19,089 bases of DNA from an uncultured Lachnospiraceae bacterium (lineage in GTDB: Bacteria > Bacillota_A > Clostridia > Lachnospirales > Lachnospiraceae): the NCBI GenBank assembly GCA_910585655.1, contig CAJUFW010000036.1, forward strand, positions 3,317 to 22,405, given 5' to 3'. The stretch's first letter is position 1. Every line of letters starts with the position of its first letter. Below the pieces are notes generated by a model. The model saw only the letters and a list, made by a program, of their open reading frames with translations. It ran no database searches and had not been told where the DNA came from. Below, piece after piece: positions 1 to 7,964 of the stretch. The position numbers and the translations under genes were made by a program.

Positions 1-381
1 TATGTCCAAAGAAAATGGTAAAAATCCGCCCTCATGGCTTCCTGCCTTTTTCCCGTTGACATAGACGTCCGCCCGGTGAGTAACAGAGCCAAAACGCAGA
101 TATACCCGGGTTCCCTGCCATTCGCCTGGTACAAAAAAGTCTCGTTCATACCAAAAATCCCCTGTAAACTCCCGTTTTTCCTTTTCGGTAAAAAAATCGG
201 CAAAGCTGGCTGGAACCGGAAGCAGATCCACTCCTGCCCCACGTCCCGGCAAGCCGTCTGCCCATCCCTCGCACTCTCCTTTTTCCTGTGGATCAAAACA
301 AAATTTCCACATCCCGTCCAGCTTTTCCTCTCTTCTGGTCGCCGTCATTCTTGGATAGAGCATCGATTCTAATTTTCCCAT
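1..381 (-). CDS. uidA: Beta-glucuronidase, GH2 family (N-terminal 127 residues; rest lies beyond the left edge)
   Basis: Hydrolyses beta-D-glucuronides to free glucuronate, which feeds the isomerase encoded just upstream. Only the N-terminal sugar-binding jelly-roll part of a glycoside hydrolase family 2 enzyme is visible. It follows the E. coli GUS N-terminus closely: MLYPRMTATRREEKLDGMW, then VPASFADFF, then YERDFFVPGEW, then LRFGSVTHRADVYVNGKKAG ahead of a GGFLPF segment. The catalytic glutamates and the active-site loop used to class gut GUS enzymes lie outside the window. I chose the ATG at 381: GAGGTG sits 6 nt upstream and overlaps the uxaC stop codon, so the two genes are probably translationally coupled. 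An in-frame ATG at 363 matches the E. coli start better but has no Shine-Dalgarno of its own. It is the last visible gene of the operon. A different GH2 activity is possible but unlikely given the match and the neighbours. Confidence 0.9.
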   Translation of the reverse strand, partial: MGKLESMLYPRMTATRREEKLDGMWKFCFDPQEKGECEGWADGLPGRGAGVDLLPVPASFADFFTEKEKREFTGDFWYERDFFVPGEWQGTRVYLRFGSVTHRADVYVNGKKAGSHEGGFLPFSLDI

Positions 382-391
382 CTGAAACACC

Positions 392-1822
392 TCATCCTTT
401 CAAAAATTTTTTTGCATTTTCCCCACATACTCCTTTTACCAACTCGGTCAGCCATATCTGTTCTTCTAAAGTCTCGCCCGGATATTCGCCGCGTTCCACC
501 CACTTTCCTATCAGGTTGCAGAAGATTCGGCGGAAATACTCGTGTCTGGTAAAGGAAAGAAAGCTTCTGGAATCCGTCGTCATCCCGATAAAACCAGAAA
601 GCATCGACACACTGGCAAAACACTCCATTTGCTCCTCCATTCCTTTTTTATGGTCGCAGAACCACCAAGCAGGTCCAAGCTGCACCTTGCAGCGCACTCC
701 TGATCCGCCAAAGCTTCCAGCCAATACGGCTAACATCTCATTCATCTGCGGATTCAGACCATACAATACGGTTTTCGGTAATGCTTCTTCCTGATCCAAC
801 GCAGATAACAAGGCAGTTAATTCCCTTGCCACACTCCGATCATCCATTCCGTCGCAGCCAATATCCGCGCCCAAACGCTGGTACAGCCGTTCGGACTGGT
901 TGCGCACCGCCCCGATATGAAGCTGCATGACAATTCCCTTTTCGGCGTACATTCTTCCAAGTTCTAACAAAAGCGCGCTCCGATAACCACTGATTTCTTC
1001 CTCACTTAACAACTCCCCTGCCAGCCGTCGTTTCCATATCTGTTCCAGTCTCTCCGAGCCGTCTGATACCATTTTGCCATCTTCGGTCAAAGGGGAAAAA
1101 ATCCATCTCTCCAAGCTATGATCTGCAGCCATACAGCCCAGGCTTCTAAAAAAGCCCAGTCTCTCCTTTAACACTTCCACCAGTCCTGCAAAACCAGTAA
1201 TCTCTTTTCCTGCTGTCTGCCCTAATTTTGCAATATAGTCTGGAAAATCCGGCTTTTCTATTCCCAATGCCCGATCCGGGCGAAACGTCGGGCAAACCTC
1301 TATCGGATATCCTTCTTCCTGCAGCTTCCTGTGCCAATGCAAATCGTCTGCCGGATCGTCAGTCGTCCCCACCAGTTCTACCCGCTGCATCTCTAACAGC
1401 TTGCGGGCGGTCAAACCCTGTTCTAACTTCTGCTTCGTCCACTCCCAAATCGCATCCGCATGTTCCGGGCAGACCGTCAAATCACAGTCAAAGTAGCGCT
1501 TTAGTTCCAAATGTGTCCAATGATAAAGCGGATTGCCGATCAAATGTGGTACCGTGCTTACCCAGGCGTCAAACCGCTCCCGATCAGAAGCAGATCCGGT
1601 GATCCGATCCTCTAAAATCCCCATCGCACGCATCGCACGCCATTTATAATGGTCGCCGTACAGCCAGACTTCCGTGATATTGTGATATTGCTTATCCTCA
1701 TAAATTTCCTGCGCGCTTAAATGATTGTGAAAATCGAAAATCGGCTGTTCCTTTACCTGTTCAAAAAGCCGTTTTGCCGTCTCTGTTTCCAGCAGAAAAT
1801 CTTCTGCCATAAATTTATTCAA
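392..1822 (-). CDS. uxaC: Glucuronate isomerase (uronate isomerase)
   Basis: Interconverts D-glucuronate and D-fructuronate (also galacturonate and tagaturonate) in the cytosol, the first step after glucuronide cleavage. The 476-residue length fits the family (about 470). Diagnostic stretches are FMAEDFLLETETAKRLF at the N-terminus, the metal-binding HxH in FDFHNHLS (about residues 29-36), GDHYKWRAMR, and FDAWVSTVPHLIGNPLYHWT followed by HLELKRYF; all are close to E. coli UxaC. The start is taken as TTG at 1822 because GGAGGG (1831-1836) is 8 nt upstream of it, whereas the first in-frame ATG (1810) would be 20 nt away. It sits between the uxuAB fusion (35-nt gap) and uidA (10-nt gap) on the same strand, so one operon is expected. 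Confidence 0.95.
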   Translation of the reverse strand: MNKFMAEDFLLETETAKRLFEQVKEQPIFDFHNHLSAQEIYEDKQYHNITEVWLYGDHYKWRAMRAMGILEDRITGSASDRERFDAWVSTVPHLIGNPLYHWTHLELKRYFDCDLTVCPEHADAIWEWTKQKLEQGLTARKLLEMQRVELVGTTDDPADDLHWHRKLQEEGYPIEVCPTFRPDRALGIEKPDFPDYIAKLGQTAGKEITGFAGLVEVLKERLGFFRSLGCMAADHSLERWIFSPLTEDGKMVSDGSERLEQIWKRRLAGELLSEEEISGYRSALLLELGRMYAEKGIVMQLHIGAVRNQSERLYQRLGADIGCDGMDDRSVARELTALLSALDQEEALPKTVLYGLNPQMNEMLAVLAGSFGGSGVRCKVQLGPAWWFCDHKKGMEEQMECFASVSMLSGFIGMTTDSRSFLSFTRHEYFRRIFCNLIGKWVERGEYPGETLEEQIWLTELVKGVCGENAKKFLKG

Positions 1823-1857
1823 CGTATGCTCCCTCCTTTTTTCTTTTTCTTATCTTT

Positions 1858-4593
1858 TTATAAATGTAAATAGTTTCCAAGTTCCTGTCTGACTGCCCCC
1901 ACTCCACTTAACATCCGCGCCAGGCTCTTTATCACCTGTCTAAATAATGGTGTTTCGGTCACATCATAGCCAAAGATATCTTCTCTGGAAAACAAAGGCT
2001 TCATACTGTCTGCAAGCTGCTGTTCTTCCTCTCTTGTAAACTCCTCTCCCTGTTGTCCGATTCTAAAAGCAAGCCGTTCCCTTAGCGGAGAAATCACTGG
2101 TTCTAACTCTGCCAGCCTTGGATCCGGGCTGACGGTATATTCCGTTCCAGTATCGTCTATTCCTGTCAGATAGCGAACCCATCCGGCATAGACCAACGGA
2201 ATTGCTTTTAAATCTTCTAACGAACGCTCCTGTTTCTGATAAGCCTTTACAGTTTCGCCAAAACGGACGCCCAGTTTTTGAGAAGTATCTGTGGCAATCC
2301 GCCATGGGGAATCCGGCAGAAAGCCATTTGGAAGCCGCTTTTTCAAAACTTCCTCTAAAAAGGTTTCCGGTCTTAAAATCTTTGGATCAGTGACAACTGC
2401 CATCCCTTCCGTCCAGCCAATCCGTTCTACCAGTTCTTTTAGCTCTCTATCTTTCATTTCCTCTGCAATTCGTTCATAACCTAACAAACAGCCAAAAACT
2501 GCCAATGCCGTATGCAGTGGATTTAAACAGGTTGATACCTTCATCCGCTCTGCCTTTTTAACTGTCTCGCGGTCGGCAAAATAAATCCCCTCTCCGGAAA
2601 GCGGAATCCGTCCTGCCGGGAACCAATCTTCCATCACCAGATATTCACATTCTTCTGCGTTCACATAAGGAGCGGAATAGCTGCCGGCAGCGGTAATCAC
2701 TGGCTCCATCCCCACAAAGCCCTTCTGTGTAAGACATGTTAGTACTTCCTCTGCAGGACGTGGGGTAATCTTATCAATCATCGTCCAAGGAAAGCCTACC
2801 TTATTCTTATCCTGCAGCCAGCCTATAAAGCCCTCCTCTGCCGTTCCGTTCGCTGCCCAAGCTGCCGCATACGCCTCAATCGCCTCCTGCAGCCGTTTCC
2901 CGTTTTCGGAACAGTTGTCCATACTGACCAGAGCAATCGGGTTTCCCCCAGCCTGATAACGCCCGTATAATAACGCTGCTACCTTTCCCAGATAGCTTTC
3001 CAACGGACATTGCTCCGTCATGCTATTCGGTCCTCTCTGAAAATCTCTTTCCACTGCCGGCAGCGGTTTTCCGTCCGCCCCTTTCCAGACATACCCTTTT
3101 TCCGTAATCGTAAAACTAAGCGCCCGTACAGAGTTCTTTTTCATTTGCGCTGATAATGCCGCCCAATCGGAACTTCTTTTCTCTGATGGATCTGCAATGT
3201 TATAGCATGCCGCGATGCTGCCGCAAAGCTGTTCTTTCATTGTTCCGTCCGCGCAAAGCGTTACCGCTACAAAACGATTCTCATAAGGTCGGTAGACTTT
3301 TTCTACCAATTCTCCGTCAAAGCCCTCTACTGCCAGTACGCCCTTTGTCTGCGTTCCCTGTTCGATAGCCTCCTGCAGTACCCTTGCCGGAAACGCCCGG
3401 AACAAATTTCCTGCTCCAAAATGAATCCATTCTGGTTCCGCAAGCGTTCTCTTCTGTATTTCCCTCCAAAGCGTCGCTTCTTTGGAAAATGTTCCTGCCG
3501 GAAAACGGTCTGTTTGAAGACGCCTCGCCTGATCCGCCTTTTTTATTGCTTCCCAAAGACCGTTCAGATATGTCGCACCTAACGCCCGATCATATAAACC
3601 ATAGCCCGGCATTGCTACTTCGTCCCAGATCATCCGTCCATGGTCCGGACGAATCGGTCCCTCAAAGCCTGTCTCATACAAAGCGCGCATAATCTCATAC
3701 ATATCAAAGCTTCCGTCCGAAGATAAATGCGCCGCCTCTTCAAAATTTTCCGGGGTATGAAATTTCAGATTGCGAACATGAGCAAAATGAATTCTTCCTT
3801 TCAAAGCCCGAATCATATGCGGCAGATCGTTTTCCAGATTTGTCCCATAAGAGCCGGAGCAAAACGTCACGCCATTGTGAACATCATCCACCATCCGCAT
3901 CATCCGCAAAATATTTTTTTCATTGATAATGATTCGCGGCAGACCAAACACGCTCCATGCCGGATCGTCCGGGTGAATCGCCATTTTGATGTCATATTTT
4001 CTGCAAACCGGCATAATCGCTTCCAGAAAATACTTCAAATTTTCAAATAGCTTTTCCTCGTCAATCTCCCGGTACAAATCAAACAATTCTTTTACATGTT
4101 CCATTCGCTCCGGTTCCCAGCCCGGCATCACACTTCCGTTCATATCCGAAGAAATCGAAGTAAACATCTTTTCCGGGTCTAAGCCGTCTACCGCCTCCTG
4201 TGTATATGCCAATACCGTCGAACCATCCGGACGTACTCTTGCCAGCTCTGTTCTCGTCCAGTCAAATACCGGCATAAAATTATAGCAGACCAGATGGATG
4301 TCCTCCTCTCCCAGAGCTTTCAGCGAACGAATATACGTCTTGATATACTGTTCTCGTTCGGCTGTCCCGGCTTTGATCGCATCATGAACGTTGACACTCT
4401 CAATACCGGCGATATGCAGTCCGGCTTCCTCCACCTCTGCCTTCAATGCCCGGATTTCTTCCCTCGTCCATTCCTCTCCTGCTGCCTTCCCATACAGAGT
4501 GGTAATCACTCCTGTCACTCCCGGGATCTGACGGATTTGCTTTAACGTTACCGTATCATAAGCCGATCCGTACCAGCGTAATGTCATTTCCAT
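1858..4593 (-). CDS. Fused mannonate dehydratase / fructuronate reductase (UxuA-UxuB bifunctional protein, 911 aa)
   Basis: One uninterrupted reading frame carries two enzymes of the glucuronate pathway. Residues about 1-350 are mannonate dehydratase (UxuA): RWYG start, VCYNFMPVFDWTRT, and the metal-site segments HPDDP (about 207-211), CSGSYG (245-250), HVRN (272-275) and RPDHG (315-319). A short charged linker (about 350-365) leads to fructuronate reductase (UxuB) of the mannitol dehydrogenase family: Rossmann GAGNLFRAF (393-401), DNCSENG (559-565), PWTMIDKITP (602-611) and the active-site region KVSTCLNPLHT (685-695). It should reduce D-fructuronate to D-mannonate with NAD(P)H and dehydrate that to 2-keto-3-deoxygluconate. 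E. coli encodes these as separate genes. The ATG at 4593 has AGGTGG 8 nt upstream; an in-frame GTG at 4605 is less likely because it overlaps that site. First gene of the operon, divergent from araC. Confidence 0.9.
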   Translation of the reverse strand: MEMTLRWYGSAYDTVTLKQIRQIPGVTGVITTLYGKAAGEEWTREEIRALKAEVEEAGLHIAGIESVNVHDAIKAGTAEREQYIKTYIRSLKALGEEDIHLVCYNFMPVFDWTRTELARVRPDGSTVLAYTQEAVDGLDPEKMFTSISSDMNGSVMPGWEPERMEHVKELFDLYREIDEEKLFENLKYFLEAIMPVCRKYDIKMAIHPDDPAWSVFGLPRIIINEKNILRMMRMVDDVHNGVTFCSGSYGTNLENDLPHMIRALKGRIHFAHVRNLKFHTPENFEEAAHLSSDGSFDMYEIMRALYETGFEGPIRPDHGRMIWDEVAMPGYGLYDRALGATYLNGLWEAIKKADQARRLQTDRFPAGTFSKEATLWREIQKRTLAEPEWIHFGAGNLFRAFPARVLQEAIEQGTQTKGVLAVEGFDGELVEKVYRPYENRFVAVTLCADGTMKEQLCGSIAACYNIADPSEKRSSDWAALSAQMKKNSVRALSFTITEKGYVWKGADGKPLPAVERDFQRGPNSMTEQCPLESYLGKVAALLYGRYQAGGNPIALVSMDNCSENGKRLQEAIEAYAAAWAANGTAEEGFIGWLQDKNKVGFPWTMIDKITPRPAEEVLTCLTQKGFVGMEPVITAAGSYSAPYVNAEECEYLVMEDWFPAGRIPLSGEGIYFADRETVKKAERMKVSTCLNPLHTALAVFGCLLGYERIAEEMKDRELKELVERIGWTEGMAVVTDPKILRPETFLEEVLKKRLPNGFLPDSPWRIATDTSQKLGVRFGETVKAYQKQERSLEDLKAIPLVYAGWVRYLTGIDDTGTEYTVSPDPRLAELEPVISPLRERLAFRIGQQGEEFTREEEQQLADSMKPLFSREDIFGYDVTETPLFRQVIKSLARMLSGVGAVRQELGNYLHL

Positions 4594-4641
4594 TGGTTCT
4601 TCCACCTTTCTCTTAACCTATCACTAAGATAGCATAAATCT

Positions 4642-4688
4642 GTTTCAAATAACATACCAGAAATTGCTTGAAACATTGCAAAAATTGC
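4642..4688. promoter_or_regulatory. Candidate operator region between araC and uxuAB
   Basis: The divergent gap contains a perfect 7-bp inverted repeat, GTTTCAA (4642-4648) and TTGAAAC (4668-4674), separated by 19 nt. The right arm covers the araC -35 hexamer. Three copies of ATTGC lie at 4663-4667, 4675-4679 and 4684-4688. AraC proteins usually bind direct repeats, so the ATTGC copies or the inverted arms could be contacts. This is inference from position and symmetry. Confidence 0.35.
4651..4681 (-). promoter_or_regulatory. Weak candidate promoter of the uxuAB-uxaC-uidA operon
   Basis: On the minus strand TTGCAA (4676-4681) is followed after 19 nt by TATGTT (4651-4656), which is preceded by the extended -10 element TGG. 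The spacer is longer than the preferred 17 nt and the -10 match is modest. A weak promoter needing an activator would suit control by the divergent AraC protein. Other hexamers in the gap were poorer. Confidence 0.4.
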
Positions 4689-4696
4689 GGTATACT
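4668..4696 (+). promoter_or_regulatory. Promoter of the araC-family regulator gene
   Basis: TTGAAA (4668-4673), a 17-nt spacer and TATACT (4691-4696) form a good sigma-A-type promoter, giving a start near 4703 and a leader of about 27 nt before the ATG at 4730. Confidence 0.75.
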
Positions 4697-4729
4697 AAAC
4701 AAAAAGAAAAATGGGAGGAGTATCGTAAT

Positions 4730-5617
4730 ATGACAGCCAAAAAACAGATGGCAGCAAACGACGAACGTCAATATATGTTGGCAGAAGACTATGAAATATA
4801 CGAAAAGACCGGCGCTCCTGTCGGTGCAACCAGCCTTCATTACCATGATTTTTATGAAATTTTATATATTGCAGGCGGTCGTTTTGATATCTATGTAGAG
4901 CCGTCCGTCTACCACCTGGGACAAGGCGACTTTTTGCTTATCGGACGAAATCAAATCCACCATTATCTCTATCAGCCAAAGCAGCACGACACCAGCAGCC
5001 GTATCCTTCTTTGGATTACAGACTCCCTTTTAAATCAGCTTTCCCAGGGACGAATCGATCTGTCTCAATGCTTTTCCGAGTCCAAATGCGCCTGGCATTT
5101 CCCGACCGTCACCGAGCGTCTGCTCCGCGAATTCCTGCTCCGCCTGGTAGCAGCGGAAAGCGGAAATGAGGAACAACGCCAACTACGCTTTCTGGCGGAT
5201 CAGTCCTATCTGACGCTGTTTTTTACTACGCTCTACCAGCAGCAAAAACACAAAAAATATCTGGCAGACGTCAAGGAAGATTCTCCTTATCCTCTTGTCC
5301 GCCAGATCTCCGACTATATCAGCCAACATTTGACTGACGATCTTTCCCTAGAAACACTTGCCTCCTATGCTCATATGAGCAAATATCATTTTCTGCGCTC
5401 TTTTAAAGTGCTGACCGGTCTGACCGTCCATCAGTTTATTTTACAAAAACGCCTGATCCGCGCCTGTGATCTGCTCCGACAAGGCTCTACTCCTGGTGAA
5501 GCCGGGCTGCAATGCGGCTTTTCGGATTATTCGTCCTTTTTCCGAAATTTTAAACGAGCCTATGGGATTTCTCCCAGAGAGTATAGTTCTTTGGAACAAC
5601 TTTCAAGCCATCTCTAA
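4730..5617 (+). CDS. AraC family transcriptional regulator with N-terminal cupin sensor domain
   Basis: A 295-residue cytosolic DNA-binding regulator, very likely controlling the divergent glucuronide operon. Residues about 30-110 form the AraC-type cupin sensor: a histidine pair in LHYHDFYEILYIAGG (about 36-50), then LGQGDFLLIGRNQIHHY. The last 100 residues hold the two helix-turn-helix motifs: SLETLASYAHMSKYHFLRSF and, near the end, GEAGLQCGFSDYSSFFRNF followed by YGISPREY. I chose the ATG at 4730 because GGGAGGAG lies 9 nt upstream; a longer frame beginning at 4664 has no ribosome site and would start inside the promoter. The inducer is not evident from sequence; a uronate or glucuronide is inferred from context. 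Its last 15 nt overlap the end of the convergent phospholipase-like gene. Confidence 0.9.
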   Translation: MTAKKQMAANDERQYMLAEDYEIYEKTGAPVGATSLHYHDFYEILYIAGGRFDIYVEPSVYHLGQGDFLLIGRNQIHHYLYQPKQHDTSSRILLWITDSLLNQLSQGRIDLSQCFSESKCAWHFPTVTERLLREFLLRLVAAESGNEEQRQLRFLADQSYLTLFFTTLYQQQKHKKYLADVKEDSPYPLVRQISDYISQHLTDDLSLETLASYAHMSKYHFLRSFKVLTGLTVHQFILQKRLIRACDLLRQGSTPGEAGLQCGFSDYSSFFRNFKRAYGISPREYSSLEQLSSHL

Positions 5618-6211
5618 TTTCGTTTCGGCATTGCCCTCCCGCTTCCACTCGCAAAGCTGAATGATCGCGTCTACCACACGGAAGCAAAGCTCTACAATAT
5701 AACGGCAATCCTCCCGGACTGCTTTGATTACCTTCAAATAATTCTCGTGCATCTGCTTGATAAACTCACATATTTCATCTACGGAATAAAAGATTCCATT
5801 CTGCTCCCGGATTTTTTGCGCCAGGCGGCTCGCTTCCGATCCCTGCACATATTCCTGGATAGCATCCTTGAGCCGGTTTTCATAAGCGCAATGCTCTCTT
5901 AATCCTCCTTCAAAAACCGTATTGTGCGGATACGTAAAGTAATCTGCCAGGTAGTGGGTGATCACCCCTAAATGCCTGCAATAATAACCGTTCATTCCCT
6001 TTTCCGGCTCAAAATCCTCAGTAATCTTCCGGATTTCTTTTTTCAGAATCTCAAACGTCGTATCGATCCGATGCTTCCTTGTGAAAAAAGACGGAACGCA
6101 ATCCGGCAGAATGCTTCCTAAGTAAAAGGCTTTGCGATGCTCCTGTAATTCCTCAATCCCACTGTTACAAAGCAAATATCCAGCCAGAGAAATATGTGAT
6201 TTTTTCTTCAT
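5603..6211 (-). CDS. Zinc-dependent phospholipase C-like protein
   Basis: A 202-residue protein resembling the zinc-dependent phospholipase C / S1-P1 nuclease fold family. Visible candidate zinc ligands are H6 (SHISLAG), D37 (GSILPDCVP), H47, H80 and the H86xxxD90 pair in GVITHYLADYFTYPHN, with H96 following. These match the family pattern of a near N-terminal His, a GS..PD turn and an HxxxD motif. There is no signal peptide, unlike secreted clostridial alpha-toxin, so it is probably cytosolic and its substrate is unknown. Its ATG (6211) has GGGAGA 11 nt upstream, and it has its own promoter in the gap after the MATE gene. It overlaps the 3' end of araC by 15 nt, leaving no room for a conventional terminator between the two. 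The enzyme class is inferred from the histidine pattern; the residues themselves are seen. Confidence 0.7.
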   Translation of the reverse strand: MKKKSHISLAGYLLCNSGIEELQEHRKAFYLGSILPDCVPSFFTRKHRIDTTFEILKKEIRKITEDFEPEKGMNGYYCRHLGVITHYLADYFTYPHNTVFEGGLREHCAYENRLKDAIQEYVQGSEASRLAQKIREQNGIFYSVDEICEFIKQMHENYLKVIKAVREDCRYIVELCFRVVDAIIQLCEWKREGNAETKLEMA

Positions 6212-6273
6212 GATCGTAAGTTTCTCCCTTCTTCTCTATCCATTCCAAGAACCATAGAAGTTTTTCCATTGCC

Positions 6274-6302
6274 ATTCTAACGCTTTTTTGCAAAATAATC
6301 AA
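6274..6302 (-). promoter_or_regulatory. Promoter of the phospholipase C-like gene
   Basis: On the minus strand TTGATT (6297-6302), a 17-nt spacer and TAGAAT (6274-6279) place a start near 6267, about 55 nt before the ATG. It suggests transcription independent of the upstream MATE gene; no terminator hairpin is seen between them. Confidence 0.6.
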
Positions 6303-6308
6303 CAGAAA

Positions 6309-7769
6309 TTATTGGCTGATTCTTAAATATTTCCATCTTCCCGTACGGTAACGTGCAAAAATCAGGATTGAACGCAGCATCTGATCCGCTGCCAAAGCTA
6401 TCCAAGCGCCGTTTAATCCCATATGGAACACCTTAATCAGAATAATCGCCAAGGTAGGACGAACAATCAACATCGTAATAAACGTAACGACTGCCGTCGC
6501 CTTCGTATCGCCTGCCCCCCTTAAGGCACCTGCCAAAATAAACTGCATTGCCTGGAACGGCTGTAAAAACGCTACATACCAAAGAATCACCGCTCCTGCT
6601 TCAATCACTTCTTTTTCATCGTTGTAAAGCATCACAATCTGTCTGCCGAACAGAAGAAATACAATCGTTAAAAGAAACGCGCAGGCATAGCCAATCCGGC
6701 TGGTACGGCTGCTGTAAGCCTCTGCCATATCCGAACGAACGCGCCCTAAACTCTGCCCGACCAGAGAAGTAGCGGAAACAGCGAACGCCTGTCCAATCAT
6801 AAAGGAAAGCGCCTGAATATTCATACATACCTGATGAGTAGCATAAGCTACTGTCCCCAGACCGGCTACTGTTCTCGCATAAATGATCATACCAGTACGC
6901 ATTACCATCTGTTCAATCATCGCCGGAATACCAATCTGGAAAATCGACGTTAACGCTCCCTTATCCGGCTTAAAACCTTCTTTTATTTTTAACTGCAAAT
7001 ATTGCTTCCCGTTCATAATTGCATACATTCCTAACAAGAACGCAACAAACTGACCGATGATCGTTGCCAGAGAAGCGCCTGCCACTTCCAAACGAGGGAA
7101 GCCGAAATGCCCATAAATCAAAACATAATTCAAAATAACATTGACTACATTGGCTACGACGTTATAGACCATCGCCGTCTTGGAATTTCCTACCCCGCGC
7201 AGCGTCGCCGTAATCGTAGAGGTCAGTGCCATAAAAACAAATCCCAACATCTGAATCTGCAAATACACCGTACCACCCTGCAGCGTTACATCATCCGGAG
7301 CGCCCATAAACCGAATCAGCGGTCTGGCGGCAAAAAATCCGGTCACAGACATCAGCAGGGACAAAATAAACGTCATCAGAAACGCCTGCCGTAAAATCAA
7401 ATTGGCTTTTTCCGGCTTTCCAGCCCCCTTGTAACGAGCTACCATCGCCGTAGCGCCGACGTTTAACGACATGAACAACGTCATCAGCAAAAACTTCGGC
7501 TGCGTCGTCAGCCCTACCGCTGTCAGTGCCGGAGAACCAAGACGCCCTACCATCATCATATCTACCATAGATGCTAACTGTGTCAGCGTCAGCTCAATCA
7601 AGGACGGCCATGCAATATGTACAATATCCTTATACAGCATTTTCGATGTAATATTTTCCGGCAGCGGCACCTTTTTCAGCTTTTTCCGCTCCTCTTCCTC
7701 CTCATAGGTACCCGGCGGCACCAGTTCCAGTGCCATTTGCGGCACCGCGTTTTTGCCTATACGGTCCAT
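6309..7769 (-). CDS. MATE family multidrug/cation antiporter
   Basis: A 486-residue integral membrane protein of the MATE superfamily, which exports drugs or metabolites in exchange for Na+ or H+. About 12 hydrophobic segments fall into two similar halves. The first contains IAWPSLIELTLTQLASMVDM followed by MMVGRLGSPALTAVGL, the usual MATE opening; the second has IPAMIEQMVMRTGMIIYART and LAGALRGAGDTKATAVV, whose first-half counterpart is LRGVGNSKTAMVYN. The 40-residue N-terminal tail is rich in Glu and Lys and probably cytoplasmic. The ATG at 7769 has AAGGA about 9 nt upstream; the frame continues upstream to 7883 but that part reads as non-coding leader. The substrate cannot be told. It is transcribed from its own promoter about 130 nt upstream and is not clearly part of either neighbouring unit. 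Confidence 0.92.
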   Translation of the reverse strand: MDRIGKNAVPQMALELVPPGTYEEEEERKKLKKVPLPENITSKMLYKDIVHIAWPSLIELTLTQLASMVDMMMVGRLGSPALTAVGLTTQPKFLLMTLFMSLNVGATAMVARYKGAGKPEKANLILRQAFLMTFILSLLMSVTGFFAARPLIRFMGAPDDVTLQGGTVYLQIQMLGFVFMALTSTITATLRGVGNSKTAMVYNVVANVVNVILNYVLIYGHFGFPRLEVAGASLATIIGQFVAFLLGMYAIMNGKQYLQLKIKEGFKPDKGALTSIFQIGIPAMIEQMVMRTGMIIYARTVAGLGTVAYATHQVCMNIQALSFMIGQAFAVSATSLVGQSLGRVRSDMAEAYSSRTSRIGYACAFLLTIVFLLFGRQIVMLYNDEKEVIEAGAVILWYVAFLQPFQAMQFILAGALRGAGDTKATAVVTFITMLIVRPTLAIILIKVFHMGLNGAWIALAADQMLRSILIFARYRTGRWKYLRISQ

Positions 7770-7904
7770 CTTATCTCTTCCTTTCTTACTGTAAACGATT
7801 TCATTTTGTACTAAAAAAATATATCGCAGGCAGACTCTTGATTCTCTTCTCTGTCGATGACTTTCTACCCGACAGTTCTGCACATGCTTTTGACGTATTT
7901 AATT

Positions 7905-7913
7905 AGTATAACA
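7905..7913 (-). promoter_or_regulatory. Extended -10 promoter of the MATE gene
   Basis: TATACT (7905-7910, minus strand) is preceded by TGT, an extended -10 element that can work with a poor -35; no good -35 is visible at 16-18 nt. It implies a start near 7898 and a leader of about 130 nt. The stretch 7770-8077, 308 bases without a gene, therefore holds the MATE leader, this promoter, a 16-bp palindrome and the terminator of the S9 peptidase operon. Confidence 0.55.
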
Positions 7914-7964
7914 TGACTTGATTAAAAATCCTATAGCTTTTTTACCTATTTTTTTAATATTCCT

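Noticed and set aside
288..794. Long plus-strand open frame opposite uidA/uxaC
   Set aside because: It is antisense to two well-supported genes, and its translation is rich in Ser, Pro, Phe and His with no recognisable domain.
7851..7875. CTGTCG/CGACAG inverted repeat in the MATE leader
   Set aside because: Six base pairs around a 13-nt loop is too weak to call an attenuator or operator without conservation data; the later T-run at about 7813-7819 has no strong hairpin in front of it.
7770..7883. N-terminal extension of the MATE gene to 7883
   Set aside because: The extra 38 residues are Arg-rich and not MATE-like, the extension starts at GTG without a ribosome site, and the ATG at 7769 has one.
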